This document shows positions 7,851-14,983 of a DNA stretch of 64,000 nucleotides, piece after piece. The notes beneath the pieces were generated by a model, which saw only the letters and a program-made list of their open reading frames with translations, made no database searches and had not been told where the DNA came from. Origin of the DNA: a virus; IMG/VR virus record IMGVR_UViG_3300033153_009458, positions 39,091 through 103,090 of that record; one strand, given 5' to 3'. Within the stretch, counting starts at the first letter, position 1, and each line of letters starts with the position of its first letter. The position numbers and the translations under genes are program-made.

Positions 7851-8111
7851 TTAGAATAACATGAATTCTTGTTTTTGAGCAGATTTTCGATCCCTGAATG
7901 CGTATCCGTTTTTTATCATCCAACGAAATGTCCAGTGTTCAATCCTTTTACGCCAAGTAGCTTCAAAAGAACCGGTTTCTGTATTCCATTTCATTAATAT
8001 AGGAATATAATTCTTTATATTATTTGAAGGAAATGAAATCATAATTTCATTAAATACTAACTGAATATCAACTAAAAAATATTTATCGTAATTGTGTTGT
8101 CTGGTAATCAT
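7851..8111 (-). CDS. Array-1 paralog (GYAF...EFMLF tail)
   Basis: 86 residues. Starts MITRQHNYDKYFLVDI and ends WMIKNGYAF...QEFMLF. Both ends match the gene at 8975 (MITKQHQGIKYYF ... LLEHGYIF), showing common descent. In family terms: an N-terminal strand, a middle beta region, a W-K-R-I segment, a helix ending in GYAF and a short C-terminal helix with the shared tail. No known family recognised. Confidence 0.75.
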   Translation of the reverse strand: MITRQHNYDKYFLVDIQLVFNEIMISFPSNNIKNYIPILMKWNTETGSFEATWRKRIEHWTFRWMIKNGYAFRDRKSAQKQEFMLF

Positions 8112-8506
8112 AATTCCATAAATTCTCTAACAGCTGCATCTTTATAATGCCGGTAAGCAATTTCATTATCGATTAATTTTTGTAATACTTTTTGTGATAT
8201 ATAAGGGTTCCAGTAAACAGAATAATTATCTATCCATTCCAACGGAAAATCCTTTGAAAATTTATTAAATATTTCTTCAACTTTATAGCAAGTATCGTAT
8301 CTAGCAGGATTCAGTAAATAATAAGATTTTCCACCGAACATTTGATTAATAAATTTTGGAAGTGTATTATCAAATTTGTTTATTAGTGGTGAATTAATCC
8401 CGCCGCCAGTCATTATTGGTATAAACGGTGCATAAATTGTTCCACTATTAAAATTCGCTTTGCCTTGATATCCCACTGTTGTTGTATTATTGTATGAATA
8501 TGCCAT
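8108..8506 (-). CDS. Array-1 paralog (REFMEL tail)
   Basis: 132 residues from ATG 8506 (MAYSYNNTTTVGY). A TTG start at 8548 would give 146 residues but lies in a hairpin. An eight-codon open frame with GGAG (starting near 8544) ends nine bases before this ATG and may couple translation. The last 45 residues (QKVLQKLIDNEIAYRHYKDA...REFMEL) match the array-1 C-terminal block. Overlaps the next gene by ATGA. Confidence 0.65.
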   Translation of the reverse strand: MAYSYNNTTTVGYQGKANFNSGTIYAPFIPIMTGGGINSPLINKFDNTLPKFINQMFGGKSYYLLNPARYDTCYKVEEIFNKFSKDFPLEWIDNYSVYWNPYISQKVLQKLIDNEIAYRHYKDAAVREFMEL

Positions 8507-8521
8507 ATTATTCGTTAAAAA

Positions 8522-8578
8522 GGTGTGAAGCGGTACATCATTCTCCAAAAATTAAAATTAAGTAAAAGCCTTCACACC
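8522..8578 (-). terminator. Hairpin with T run between array genes
   Basis: GGTGTGAAG (8522-8530) and CTTCACACC (8570-8578) are perfect complements; read on the minus strand the hairpin is followed by TTTTT. The ~39-base loop holds a GGAG ribosome site, so it may regulate rather than only terminate. Confidence 0.5.
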
Positions 8579-8587
8579 CTTGATTTA

Positions 8588-8824
8588 TCATCCCATCACG
8601 CTATCAACACGATACTTAACACTTTCGTTCAGATTAAAAGGCTTATAAAGCGGAAATTTTTTCATTTGCTTTATGATATTACGTGCCTTGTTTTTAACCC
8701 AACGAGCTTCGTTAGTATAGCGTTGATGAGATGGACTTTTGAAACAGCGACCGTGTTTTTGGTTTTTTTTACCTTTTTTACGTCCGGCCCCTTTCGCCCT
8801 TTTCAGGGTAATTTCTTCAGCCAT
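8588..8824 (-). CDS. Basic hypothetical protein
   Basis: 78 residues, lysine/arginine-rich (residues 8-25 AKGAGRKKGKKNQKHGR), with a clear TAGGAGAGAGAC ribosome site. Charge suggests nucleic-acid binding. The 135-base leader upstream carries a tiny ORF and two hairpins, which points to post-transcriptional control. Confidence 0.7.
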   Translation of the reverse strand: MAEEITLKRAKGAGRKKGKKNQKHGRCFKSPSHQRYTNEARWVKNKARNIIKQMKKFPLYKPFNLNESVKYRVDSVMG

Positions 8825-8856
8825 GTCTCTCTCCTATAAAAAGAGTTGTTTTAAAT

Positions 8857-8891
8857 TAAGAGACATTAGGCTAATTCACCTAACTCTCTTA
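8857..8891 (-). promoter_or_regulatory. Attenuator-like hairpin after a leader ORF
   Basis: TAAGAGA (8857-8863) with TCTCTTA (8885-8891) and TTAGG with CCTAA form a 12-pair hairpin. The leader ORF stop codon sits in its 5' arm on the minus strand. A CTCT/AGAG pairing can also hide the ribosome site of the gene at 8824. Confidence 0.5.
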
Positions 8892-8954
8892 GATAACACC
8901 CGTGAAATAAACACGGTATATCCTCAATTGTGCTAGGTATTGTTCAGTTTTCAT
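8889..8954 (-). CDS. 21-residue leader ORF
   Basis: ATG at 8954 has TGGAGAATACT upstream. The frame spells MKTEQYLAQLRIYRVYFTGVI then stop. A CCGTG/CACGG hairpin (8900-8916) lies in its 3' half and the stop opens the next hairpin, as in translation-coupled attenuators. It may equally be a decayed gene. Confidence 0.4.
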   Translation of the reverse strand: MKTEQYLAQLRIYRVYFTGVI

Positions 8955-8974
8955 AGTATTCTCCATTTTAGTTG

Positions 8975-9274
8975 TTATAGTGTTCCAAGTTCTTTAGATA
9001 TACATTCGCTTTTTGTTTTGAATATATATCCGTGTTCTAAAAGTTTTCTAAACCATTGTTGTGGAATTGATCGTTTCCATGAAACTTTAGTATTCAATTC
9101 TCCGTTTTGCACCCATCTGTGAATTCTAAAAGGTATGTATGTTTTCTTTTTATTCCAATACCCTGAACGACGAACTATATGTACTCCAATTTTGCTTGTT
9201 AACCACATTCTTCGTATTTCAATAGTCGGCTCAATAAAATAATATTTTATTCCTTGATGTTGTTTAGTAATCAT
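8975..9274 (-). CDS. Array-1 paralog (GYIF...KELGTL tail)
   Basis: 99 residues. Begins MITKQHQGIKYYFIEP, like the gene at 7851, and has WKRSIPQQWFRKLLEHGYIF before the tail SKELGTL. The insert in the middle (RRSGYWNKKKTYIPFRIHRW) is basic and aromatic. Function unknown. Confidence 0.75.
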   Translation of the reverse strand: MITKQHQGIKYYFIEPTIEIRRMWLTSKIGVHIVRRSGYWNKKKTYIPFRIHRWVQNGELNTKVSWKRSIPQQWFRKLLEHGYIFKTKSECISKELGTL

Positions 9275-9280
9275 AATTCG

Positions 9281-9604
9281 TTATAATGTAAGTAGTTCGT
9301 ACGATAATTTTATTGATTCTGGTGTTATTTTTTTAAATCGAACACCGGTTATTTTGGTGCAATGTTCTGGGTCTACTTTTTTTATTGTAAAAATTGTTTC
9401 TATTGTAGCTTGACCACCATTAGAATACGAACCACTATTCGAAATTACATAAAAAATATATTTCAAATCATAATATTTATATGTTGCGATAATATGTCTC
9501 AATTTGTTTTTCTTTTCGTACATATAATTAGCAGCTTTATAAAAATCATCGTATTCGTAGTATTCTGAAAATTGAGATATTTTTTTAAAAAGATCGGTGT
9601 TCAT
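9281..9604 (-). CDS. Array-1 member (YELLTL tail)
   Basis: 107 residues. Helical N terminus (MNTDLFKKISQFSEYYEYDD), then beta-rich middle (IATYKYYDLKYIFYVISN) and an alpha-helical end with ITPESIKLSYELLTL. Less similar to its neighbours in sequence but of the same layout and end. Ends 26 bases from the next start. Confidence 0.7.
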   Translation of the reverse strand: MNTDLFKKISQFSEYYEYDDFYKAANYMYEKKNKLRHIIATYKYYDLKYIFYVISNSGSYSNGGQATIETIFTIKKVDPEHCTKITGVRFKKITPESIKLSYELLTL

Positions 9605-9625
9605 AACGTTAAGAATTTAATTTTA

Positions 9626-9952
9626 TCATAAAGTATTCATTAGGATTGCTGCTTGTGTCGATTTTGATATTTCTGGTTTAAAAAAATAACCCCAAATGTG
9701 TATTTTATGAGTATTACTACTAGAACTTCTATAATAAGAAACGTTTTGTGGATACCCACGTAATGTATAATCAAATTCGTACTGAAATTCACCATCACAA
9801 TAAAATCTAAAAAATATATATTCTAGGTTTGGATCATTCTTATGAATATCAATCATAATCGGACAAAGTATACCAAAATTAAATTTTTTTACGTTTTCAC
9901 TATACACTAACGCTGAATGAAAATATTTCTTAGTATTTTGCGTAAATATCAT
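9626..9952 (-). CDS. Array-1 member (ILMNTL tail)
   Basis: 108 residues; beta-rich, with HIWGYFFKPEISKSTQAAILMNTL at the end. ATGA overlap with the upstream gene. The block x-G-Y-F-F corresponds to the GYAF block of the paralogs. Confidence 0.7.
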   Translation of the reverse strand: MIFTQNTKKYFHSALVYSENVKKFNFGILCPIMIDIHKNDPNLEYIFFRFYCDGEFQYEFDYTLRGYPQNVSYYRSSSSNTHKIHIWGYFFKPEISKSTQAAILMNTL

Positions 9953-10269
9953 AGCAATAAAAGCCTGTATGCTGCTTTTGTAGCCTCTGGTGCGCGATCA
10001 TTAAAATAACGACCCTTGAGAACAAAGGTTTTCATATGTCTTAACCAAGCCCCACCAAACGCTATATCAAGCATATATGAGTCAATATTATTCAAAGAAA
10101 ACAGTATTTCAATCTTTCCTTCTATTTCTGTGTACATATCATAATACACATAATCTTGGTTACTGTCAACGTACTTTTCAATAATATTTTTAACATTTTC
10201 AAATCCATCAAAATAAGGATTACCTTGATAAAGTATTTTTTCATTCAGGTATATTAATTCAATATTCAT
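9949..10269 (-). CDS. Array-1 member (AYRLLLL tail)
   Basis: 106 residues beginning MNIELIYLNEKILYQGNPY; last part LKGRYFNDRAPEATKAAYRLLLL aligns with the gene at 9626 (GYFFKPEISKSTQAAILMNTL). ATGA overlaps on both sides suggest strict co-translation. Confidence 0.7.
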   Translation of the reverse strand: MNIELIYLNEKILYQGNPYFDGFENVKNIIEKYVDSNQDYVYYDMYTEIEGKIEILFSLNNIDSYMLDIAFGGAWLRHMKTFVLKGRYFNDRAPEATKAAYRLLLL

Positions 10270-10604
10270 ATTTTCATTATTAAGCGTTTTTCAATTTCTA
10301 TTTTTTTCTTGAATGCGTATCCATTTTCTTTCATCCACTTAAAAACTCTCCAAGGAATCGGAGTACACCAAATAAGTTCTTTTTTAGATACGTATCGAGT
10401 GACAATTCTACCGGTAGTTGATCCTTTGGTTGTTTCCCAATTGTGTGTTTTTTTAATTCGCATCGGGTTGTCGAATCGGTAAATATCGGCTTTTGGATGA
10501 ATAACATCAAAACCAGCAAACATCAGTTTAGGATATAATTCATTAACGATGTCTTCTGTATCAAAAAGCCAGTAATAACTAAGCATGTATTTTTTCTTTT
10601 TCAT
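10266..10604 (-). CDS. Array-1 paralog (GYAF...LIMKI tail)
   Basis: 112 residues from ATG 10604, which overlaps the upstream stop as ATGA; a GTG at 10622 would run into the neighbour. Has W-C-T-P-IPWRVFKWMKENGYAFKKK, the clearest copy of the array-1 block, and a divergent end (KRLIMKI). Confidence 0.7.
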   Translation of the reverse strand: MKKKKYMLSYYWLFDTEDIVNELYPKLMFAGFDVIHPKADIYRFDNPMRIKKTHNWETTKGSTTGRIVTRYVSKKELIWCTPIPWRVFKWMKENGYAFKKKIEIEKRLIMKI

Positions 10605-10891
10605 AATCGCATAAATTCCCACGCCGTTAAGTTATTTTCTGATGATCGAGCATAACCATATTTTATTAAAAACTTTTTACCTGATTTTTTTAATACATGT
10701 CTCCATTTTAAATCTCCATGCCAAACACGCATTTGATCATTACGAATATACATTGAATTAGATCTAAATAAATTGCCAAATAAACTTATAGTCAATCCAT
10801 CTATATTCCAAATATCATAAATTTCTTGTGCAATCTTTGGTGTTAAATCAGTTAAATAATATTTTTTGTCTTTAAATCTAAATGTTCTCAT
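10601..10891 (-). CDS. Array-1 paralog (WEFMRL tail)
   Basis: 96 residues; MRTFRFKDKKYYLTDLTPKI at the start, W-R-H-V-L...FLIKYGYARSS and AWEFMRL at the end. The N-terminal KKYYLTDL matches DKYFLVDI of 7851. ATGA overlaps on both sides. Confidence 0.75.
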   Translation of the reverse strand: MRTFRFKDKKYYLTDLTPKIAQEIYDIWNIDGLTISLFGNLFRSNSMYIRNDQMRVWHGDLKWRHVLKKSGKKFLIKYGYARSSENNLTAWEFMRL

Positions 10892-11163
10892 AAATTCATA
10901 AACTCGTATTTGAGTGCTTCTTTCTCAGAATAAAATGCAAATCTCATATCAATTAAAGCTTTGAGCATTTCATCATTAATTTTTTTTGTCCATTCAATTT
11001 TTTTTAACATTCCACTTTTATCATTTTTATATGTAATATCAAATAAATCATACGTACTAAAATTTTCTTCAACTGATAAAATATGTGCAAGGCTCATGCC
11101 TTGTTCAACCGAAATCGATGGAAGATGCAATATAACTTCTCTTAAATATATTCTTATTTGCAT
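10888..11163 (-). CDS. Array-1 paralog (YEFMNL tail), first gene
   Basis: 91 residues; WTKKINDEMLKALIDMRFAF followed by EALKYEFMNL. First gene of the array; a TTGACA box lies at 11193-11198 but its -10 is poor. The ATG is nine bases after a weak purine stretch. Confidence 0.75.
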   Translation of the reverse strand: MQIRIYLREVILHLPSISVEQGMSLAHILSVEENFSTYDLFDITYKNDKSGMLKKIEWTKKINDEMLKALIDMRFAFYSEKEALKYEFMNL

Positions 11164-11206
11164 ATTCCTAACTTGTCACACTGGAACATCTCTGTCAAGA
11201 AAAATA

Positions 11207-11290
11207 TGGTACTCCTAGTCGGAATCGAACCGACGACCAATTAAGGACCGGGCCTAAACCGGCTGACTTCTCCAGCTTGTCAATAGGAGC
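11207..11290 (-). tRNA. tRNA-Leu(TAG)
   Basis: Class II. Acceptor GCTCCTA/TAGGAGT, A73, encoded CCA; anticodon stem GCCGG/CCGGT with loop TTTAGGC (anticodon TAG, reads CUA); T stem GTCGG/CCGAC. Confidence 0.92.
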
Positions 11291-11295
11291 ACTTT

Positions 11296-11327
11296 CTGAC
11301 ACAAATACAGGTATCTTTTTGTGTCAG
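11296..11327 (-). repeat. Inverted repeat between gene and tRNA-Leu
   Basis: CTGACACAAA (11296-11305) and TTTGTGTCAG (11318-11327) are exact complements with a 12-base loop, overlapping the stop of the gene at 11324. Likely an RNA hairpin that stops or processes transcripts next to the tRNA; no T run on the minus strand. Confidence 0.6.
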
Positions 11328-11530
11328 GATATTCTTTCTATTTTCAGGCTTTCGAGTTTTTTGATATCAGGAATTGTTTTTGCTGTATAAGCAAGTCTCC
11401 AAGTACCGTCTGATAATTTGTCTAAATAAATGAATTCTTTTTCACTTAATTTAATTTCAGATACTTTAGATAATTCCAGTTTATCATCTAAACCTTCAAG
11501 AATAATATTTTTTTTAGTTTTATTTTTCAT
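11324..11530 (-). CDS. Hypothetical protein
   Basis: 68 residues from ATG 11530; the longer frame runs through tRNA-Leu(TAA). Begins MKNKTKKNIILEGLDD; ends KLESLKIERIS. Basic-acidic mix, no family recognised. Lies between two Leu tRNAs. Confidence 0.55.
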   Translation of the reverse strand: MKNKTKKNIILEGLDDKLELSKVSEIKLSEKEFIYLDKLSDGTWRLAYTAKTIPDIKKLESLKIERIS

Positions 11531-11548
11531 GTTTATATTAATATTGTT

Positions 11549-11634
11549 TGGTGCGTCGAGAGGGATTTGAACCCTCAATCCCTTACGGGCGGGAAATTTT
11601 AAGTCTCCTGTGTATCCCATTCCACCACCGGCGC
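11549..11634 (-). tRNA. tRNA-Leu(TAA)
   Basis: Class II with encoded CCA. Acceptor GCGCCGG/TCGACGC has one C-A mismatch; anticodon stem GGAGA/TTTCC, loop CTTAAAA (anticodon TAA, reads UUA); T stem GAGGG/CCCTC. Confidence 0.9.
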
Positions 11635-11639
11635 ACATT

Positions 11640-11715
11640 TGGAAGGAGAGGTGAGATTCAAACTCACATAAACCGGATCAAAACCGGTTGCCGTAGTCAA
11701 CTTGGCTACTCTCCT
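11640..11715 (-). tRNA. tRNA-Gln(TTG)
   Basis: Acceptor AGGAGAG/CTCTCCT, T73, encoded CCA; anticodon stem ACCGG/CCGGT, loop TTTTGAT (anticodon TTG, reads CAA); T loop TTTGAAT. The HNH gene upstream ends inside its first ten bases. Confidence 0.9.
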
Positions 11716-12410
11716 ATATCTTTAATTATTCTTTTCAATCTTTCATGTGCCTTTCCTGTACCACAAAAACCAGCTATTCTAAGAGATTTATATATACTAA
11801 CACCATTTTTACAATTTTTTACCATTTCTTTTAATTTTTCATTAAACATATCCATTTGATTATTTGGACGTTCTTTCAACTTTATACTTTTACAATTTTT
11901 CGAACAATATTTACTGTCATTATAATAAAATAATTTATTACATTGAGGACATTTTATTTTATCAGGCCATTTTATTACTCTTTTTTTAACCCACCCTGCT
12001 TCCAAATAAATTGGTAATTCATGTTTTTTAATGGACTTGCATTTTTTATCTTCAAAGTTTGAAATCCAACAATTACCAAAATTTGGATTATTTTCACCAC
12101 GTTGTATAATTCTCATTGATTCTGAATGTTTGCGTCTTAACCAACCGTATAATTTATTGTTCCTTTCTTGATTAGAACTTTTACAAGCCATCATTATAGC
12201 TGCAAATATCAATCCGGGTTTATCGGGATATATTTTTAACAATAATTGATGTGCTATATAATGTTCTTCCGGCGTTAACGAAACAATATTTTCTTTATCG
12301 TTTGACCCATCAAGACAATTGGGCAATATGTGGTGTTTTTCCACATAACATCCAAGTTGTCTGTTCTTTGCTCTTTCTATTAAAAGAGTATAATGTTTTA
12401 TATAATTCAT
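11706..12410 (-). CDS. HNH homing-type endonuclease in the tRNA region
   Basis: 234 residues from ATG 12410 (an earlier ATG at 12458 is possible). The HNH core is VEKHHILPNCLDGSNDKENIV at about residues 23-43, followed by EEHYIAHQLL. A C-terminal CPQC...CSKNC zinc finger and a helix-turn-helix-like segment probably recognise DNA. The stop codon (11706-11708) lies inside tRNA-Gln. T4 also carries a homing endonuclease gene in its tRNA cluster (segB, a GIY-YIG type), so the location is familiar while the overlap is not. Confidence 0.85.
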   Translation of the reverse strand: MNYIKHYTLLIERAKNRQLGCYVEKHHILPNCLDGSNDKENIVSLTPEEHYIAHQLLLKIYPDKPGLIFAAIMMACKSSNQERNNKLYGWLRRKHSESMRIIQRGENNPNFGNCWISNFEDKKCKSIKKHELPIYLEAGWVKKRVIKWPDKIKCPQCNKLFYYNDSKYCSKNCKSIKLKERPNNQMDMFNEKLKEMVKNCKNGVSIYKSLRIAGFCGTGKAHERLKRIIKDIGE

Positions 12411-12498
12411 GACTCTATTTAGTAAAGTAATTTTTTTTACTTTACAATTAAGAGTCAAAACATCTTAAGAACTACAATATATTAATTTTGATTGTTAA

Positions 12499-12639
12499 TT
12501 AAGCGATTGATTTTATGACTTGCGATTGGAGAAATAAGTCTGAAATCGCAAGGACCACTATACTTAAACTAATCGATAGCAAAGACTGCTTCGATAACAA
12601 GTTTTGCAAGTATTGTAATCTTTGTAACAACGATTTCAT
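12499..12639 (-). CDS. 46-residue hydrophobic peptide
   Basis: ATG 12639 follows AGAGGTAAAT. Begins MKSLLQRLQYLQNLLSKQSL, with a membrane-like core (LSISLSIVVLAISDLFL). The DNA also forms a hairpin CTTGCGATT/AATCGCAAG (12520-12553 region), so the region may act as RNA instead. Moderate support only. Confidence 0.4.
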   Translation of the reverse strand: MKSLLQRLQYLQNLLSKQSLLSISLSIVVLAISDLFLQSQVIKSIA

Positions 12640-12662
12640 ATTTACCTCTTTTTGATGTGTTT

Positions 12663-12974
12663 TTAAAGTGTTTTATACGTGATGTTATTTATAGTACCGA
12701 CAGCTTTTCCTAAATCGTAATCTCGAACAGCTATCCAAAATCTACTAGTCCCGGAATCTTGCATAACCATCATTTGATAAACGGATTTTGATACTTCCAT
12801 GATTCCTTTGCATATTTCAAGAGCTTCTTCCATTGTATCGTAATCTAACCTAGTGCTTTTGGTCAGAGCTGTCAAAGTAGTACCACCTATTCTTATAACA
12901 GGTTGTAATTCATCGTCTTTTCGTTTTATAATAGCGTGATTATCAGATAAATATTTTATTATTAGTTCTCTCAT
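12663..12974 (-). CDS. Hypothetical protein
   Basis: 103 residues, alpha/beta; contains HAIIKRKDDE and VIRIGGTTLTAL. ATGA overlap with the gene upstream, so it belongs to a three-gene operon behind tRNA-Gly. Not recognised. Confidence 0.7.
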   Translation of the reverse strand: MRELIIKYLSDNHAIIKRKDDELQPVIRIGGTTLTALTKSTRLDYDTMEEALEICKGIMEVSKSVYQMMVMQDSGTSRFWIAVRDYDLGKAVGTINNITYKTL

Positions 12975-13171
12975 TTAATCCACTTATCGTGTAACCAACC
13001 GGGCATTGGGATAGGCATTCCATTACCAGGACCAAAACTTAGATATTCACCATATCTTTCTTGCCATGTGGCTTTTTCTAACCAGCGTGTTTCATGATTT
13101 ATGCATCTAGGTAAAAATAAAAAACCACTTTTAATTCTGGTGTCTCCTAATTTTGGATGGTGTATTTTCAT
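12971..13171 (-). CDS. Hypothetical protein
   Basis: 66 residues; MKIHHPKLGDTRIKSGFLFLPR, W/P/G-rich (ATWQERYGEYLSFGPGNGMP). ATGA overlap at both ends. Not recognised. Confidence 0.7.
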   Translation of the reverse strand: MKIHHPKLGDTRIKSGFLFLPRCINHETRWLEKATWQERYGEYLSFGPGNGMPIPMPGWLHDKWIK

Positions 13172-13356
13172 AGATTATTTATTTTTTCTGGTTGAATAAA
13201 ATCTATCGGTACTTCATCCATAATGACCGATAATTGAACCAATAAATCGGCAAAATTTGTACACGCTTGCCGTTTACTTTTTGATCCGATTTCATAGTTA
13301 ATTATAAATCCGCCACTATCTTCGAAAATTTCAATTGTTAATTTGTTGTTAGACAT
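13168..13356 (-). CDS. Hypothetical protein
   Basis: 62 residues, alpha/beta, with AAAGGAATGAA before the ATG. First gene of the small operon after tRNA-Gly. Not recognised. Confidence 0.7.
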   Translation of the reverse strand: MSNNKLTIEIFEDSGGFIINYEIGSKSKRQACTNFADLLVQLSVIMDEVPIDFIQPEKINNL

Positions 13357-13375
13357 TTCATTCCTTTTTCATTTG

Positions 13376-13454
13376 TGGAACCCCTACTCGGATTCGAACC
13401 GAGGGAACTACCGTGGAAGGGTAGCATGTTAATGACCGCTAACATCACAGGGGC
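13376..13454 (-). tRNA. tRNA-Gly(TCC)
   Basis: Acceptor GCCCCTG/TAGGGGT, T73, encoded CCA; anticodon stem CTACC/GGTAG, loop CTTCCAC (anticodon TCC, reads GGA); T stem CTCGG/CCGAG. Confidence 0.92.
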
Positions 13455-13532
13455 ATTATGTCAAAGAGCCGAATCCAACAAGGAAAGGAGACAAAAAGGA
13501 ACCTCACTGAATTCAGCTCTAATTCCTATTTA

Positions 13533-13747
13533 TTATGGGTGAAGGTTTCAATCAGCCAAGCAATGAGCATTGAGCAAGACAAGATCCCAAACCTTGTATT
13601 AAGCAATAAGCATTACAGCCTTCCTTCCATCAAATAAGCAATCGGAGCAAAAACCCTTTTATATGTTTTTTGCGAAAGGGTTAGACTGTCGGCTCAATTA
13701 GAGTCCCTGTAAGGAACAGGTTAGCCAACATCCACAATCACCCATAA
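13533..13747 (-). ncRNA. Nested structured RNA, unknown family
   Basis: No gene fits this 300-base gap. Perfect nested complements are seen: TTATGGGTGA (13533-13542) with TCACCCATAA (13738-13747); ATTGAGC (13569-13575) with GCTCAAT (13692-13698); AACCCTTT (13652-13659) with AAAGGGTT (13675-13682); and a separate CCTGT/ACAGG hairpin (13706-13720). It lies between a gene and tRNA-Gly on the minus transcript; strand is inferred from the neighbours. Confidence 0.6.
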
Positions 13748-13754
13748 CACGAGA

Positions 13755-14342
13755 TCACACCATCAACTCAAACTGTAGAGTTGAAAGTGATCCTTCGCCA
13801 ATCTCAATTTTTGTTGTATAATTCAATTCCAGCAATTGATCTTTCGTTTCTTGAATCGACCGGCTAAGACCGAGCAATTCAGTTTTTCTCAAATCGATAG
13901 TTTCTTTTGAAAAAACACTTGTATTAACTTCACTATCCATGCGTTTTTCAACTTCAGGATTTTCGATTTGTGCAAGCTTCTTTTTGATAATGAGTGTATC
14001 AACTTGCGGCTTTACACTCTTGAAAAAATGTAAGTGATCGTAACTTCTTTGGTAGAAGTTCAAATCAGCTAACAATTTGGTGACGCCACATTCGGCGTTT
14101 GTTCTTCCGGTTGCGTCTCGAAGTTCACGCAACACTTCTTCCAAATCCTGAATTCTTTCAAGATTTGTGTTTATTTCATTACCTCTTTCGGCAATAATTT
14201 CATTCGGATCTTCGAAAGCTGATATTGTAACATCACCAGCTGAAAGTTCCAAATATCCGCCTCTTCCACGGGGCTTCAGCTCAAGAATTCTTTTCAGAAT
14301 TTCTTGTTGCAGTCCAGCGGATTTTTTAAGACTTATATTCAT
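13755..14342 (-). CDS. DIP1984-like coiled protein
   Basis: 195 residues with a strong ribosome site (AAAGGAGAATAA). A heptad-rich N-terminal half, the core RTNAECGVTKLLADLNFY near residue 90, and a second coil ending in LNYTTKIEI match the general layout of the DIP1984/septicolysin-like family (helix, R-T-N-A, helix, W/Y-T-T). That family has no agreed function. The structured RNA begins just behind its stop. Confidence 0.55.
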   Translation of the reverse strand: MNISLKKSAGLQQEILKRILELKPRGRGGYLELSAGDVTISAFEDPNEIIAERGNEINTNLERIQDLEEVLRELRDATGRTNAECGVTKLLADLNFYQRSYDHLHFFKSVKPQVDTLIIKKKLAQIENPEVEKRMDSEVNTSVFSKETIDLRKTELLGLSRSIQETKDQLLELNYTTKIEIGEGSLSTLQFELMV

Positions 14343-14357
14343 TTATTCTCCTTTTTA

Positions 14358-14540
14358 TTATTTTAAAATTTTCTGTAAGCAAAATTTTTCATTTTGTATA
14401 TTGCGAATTTCTTCACAAGCTTTAATTTGTTGTGCTGTTGGATCAGTGTAATCAATACCATCAAATTTAGCTTCGAATGTTAAAGCAAACATAATCGCAA
14501 TAACCATAACAGCTAAACTAGGCCAAAACCAATTTGACAT
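14358..14540 (-). CDS. One-helix membrane protein
   Basis: 60 residues from ATG 14540 behind AAAGGAGATAAA. Residues 4-22 (WFWPSLAVMVIAIMFALTF) span a membrane; the rest has two cysteines and may be periplasmic. The AAAGGAGAT is also the end of the gene upstream. Confidence 0.65.
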   Translation of the reverse strand: MSNWFWPSLAVMVIAIMFALTFEAKFDGIDYTDPTAQQIKACEEIRNIQNEKFCLQKILK

Positions 14541-14541
14541 T

Positions 14542-14721
14542 TTATCTCCTTTGAAAATATTCGTCTGGATCTTCAAATTCAGTGTGACAATCAATGCACT
14601 GTTTACTTGTTACGTGGTAATCAGATGATTTTCCGTCTTTTGCGTATTCCCTAAATTCTCTGTAAGATCCGGTGTGACCGCAATGCGGGCATTTACCATC
14701 AAATTCTATTATCATCCACAT
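14542..14721 (-). CDS. Small zinc-ribbon protein
   Basis: 59 residues: CPHCGHTGSY at residues 11-20 and CIDCHTEFE near 42-50. ATG 14721; sits directly behind the promoter at 14736-14765. Function unknown. Confidence 0.6.
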   Translation of the reverse strand: MWMIIEFDGKCPHCGHTGSYREFREYAKDGKSSDYHVTSKQCIDCHTEFEDPDEYFQRR

Positions 14722-14735
14722 TTTCTTTACCTTTA

Positions 14736-14765
14736 ATTATACATGTAATTAGCAAGGATTGTCAA
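14736..14765 (-). promoter_or_regulatory. Sigma70-type promoter
   Basis: TTGACA and TATAAT with an 18-base spacer, 15 bases before the zinc-ribbon gene at 14721. Confidence 0.75.
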
Positions 14766-14905
14766 TATTATTAAATAAAACAATAAAGCCCACCTAGTAG
14801 ACCGCCCGGTAAGAGTGCTTATACCCTATATTTACGGTACTCTGCTTCTCGTGTCTGTATCCAGAACTCGGTGAATTATTTTAACGAGTTGGCAACCCTT
14901 GCATT
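14766..14905 (-). other. Non-coding gap with hairpins behind tRNA-Met
   Basis: No ORF with a start signal. AACTCG/CGAGTT (14865-14890) and AGAGT/ACTCT (14812-14843) can pair. May be a trailer of the tRNA transcript or a small RNA; nothing more can be said. Confidence 0.4.
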
Positions 14906-14982
14906 TGGTTGCGGGAGAGGGATTTGAACCCCCGGCCTACAGCTTATGAGGCTGCCGAGCTACCAGACTGCTCCACCCCGCA
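14906..14982 (-). tRNA. tRNA-Met(CAT), initiator-like body
   Basis: Loop CTCATAA gives anticodon CAT. The acceptor and D arm (TGCGGGGTGGAGCAG, GGTAGCTCG) closely follow bacterial initiator tRNA, and CCA is encoded. However position 1-72 is a weak T-A pair and the anticodon stem (GCAGC/GCTGT) lacks the three G-C pairs typical of initiators. Initiator, elongator or Ile-lysidine type cannot be settled from sequence alone. Confidence 0.88.
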
Positions 14983-14983
14983 A

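Noticed and set aside
11170-11198. Sigma70 promoter before array 1
   Set aside because: TTGACA is present but no acceptable -10 lies at 16-18 bases, so it was not listed.
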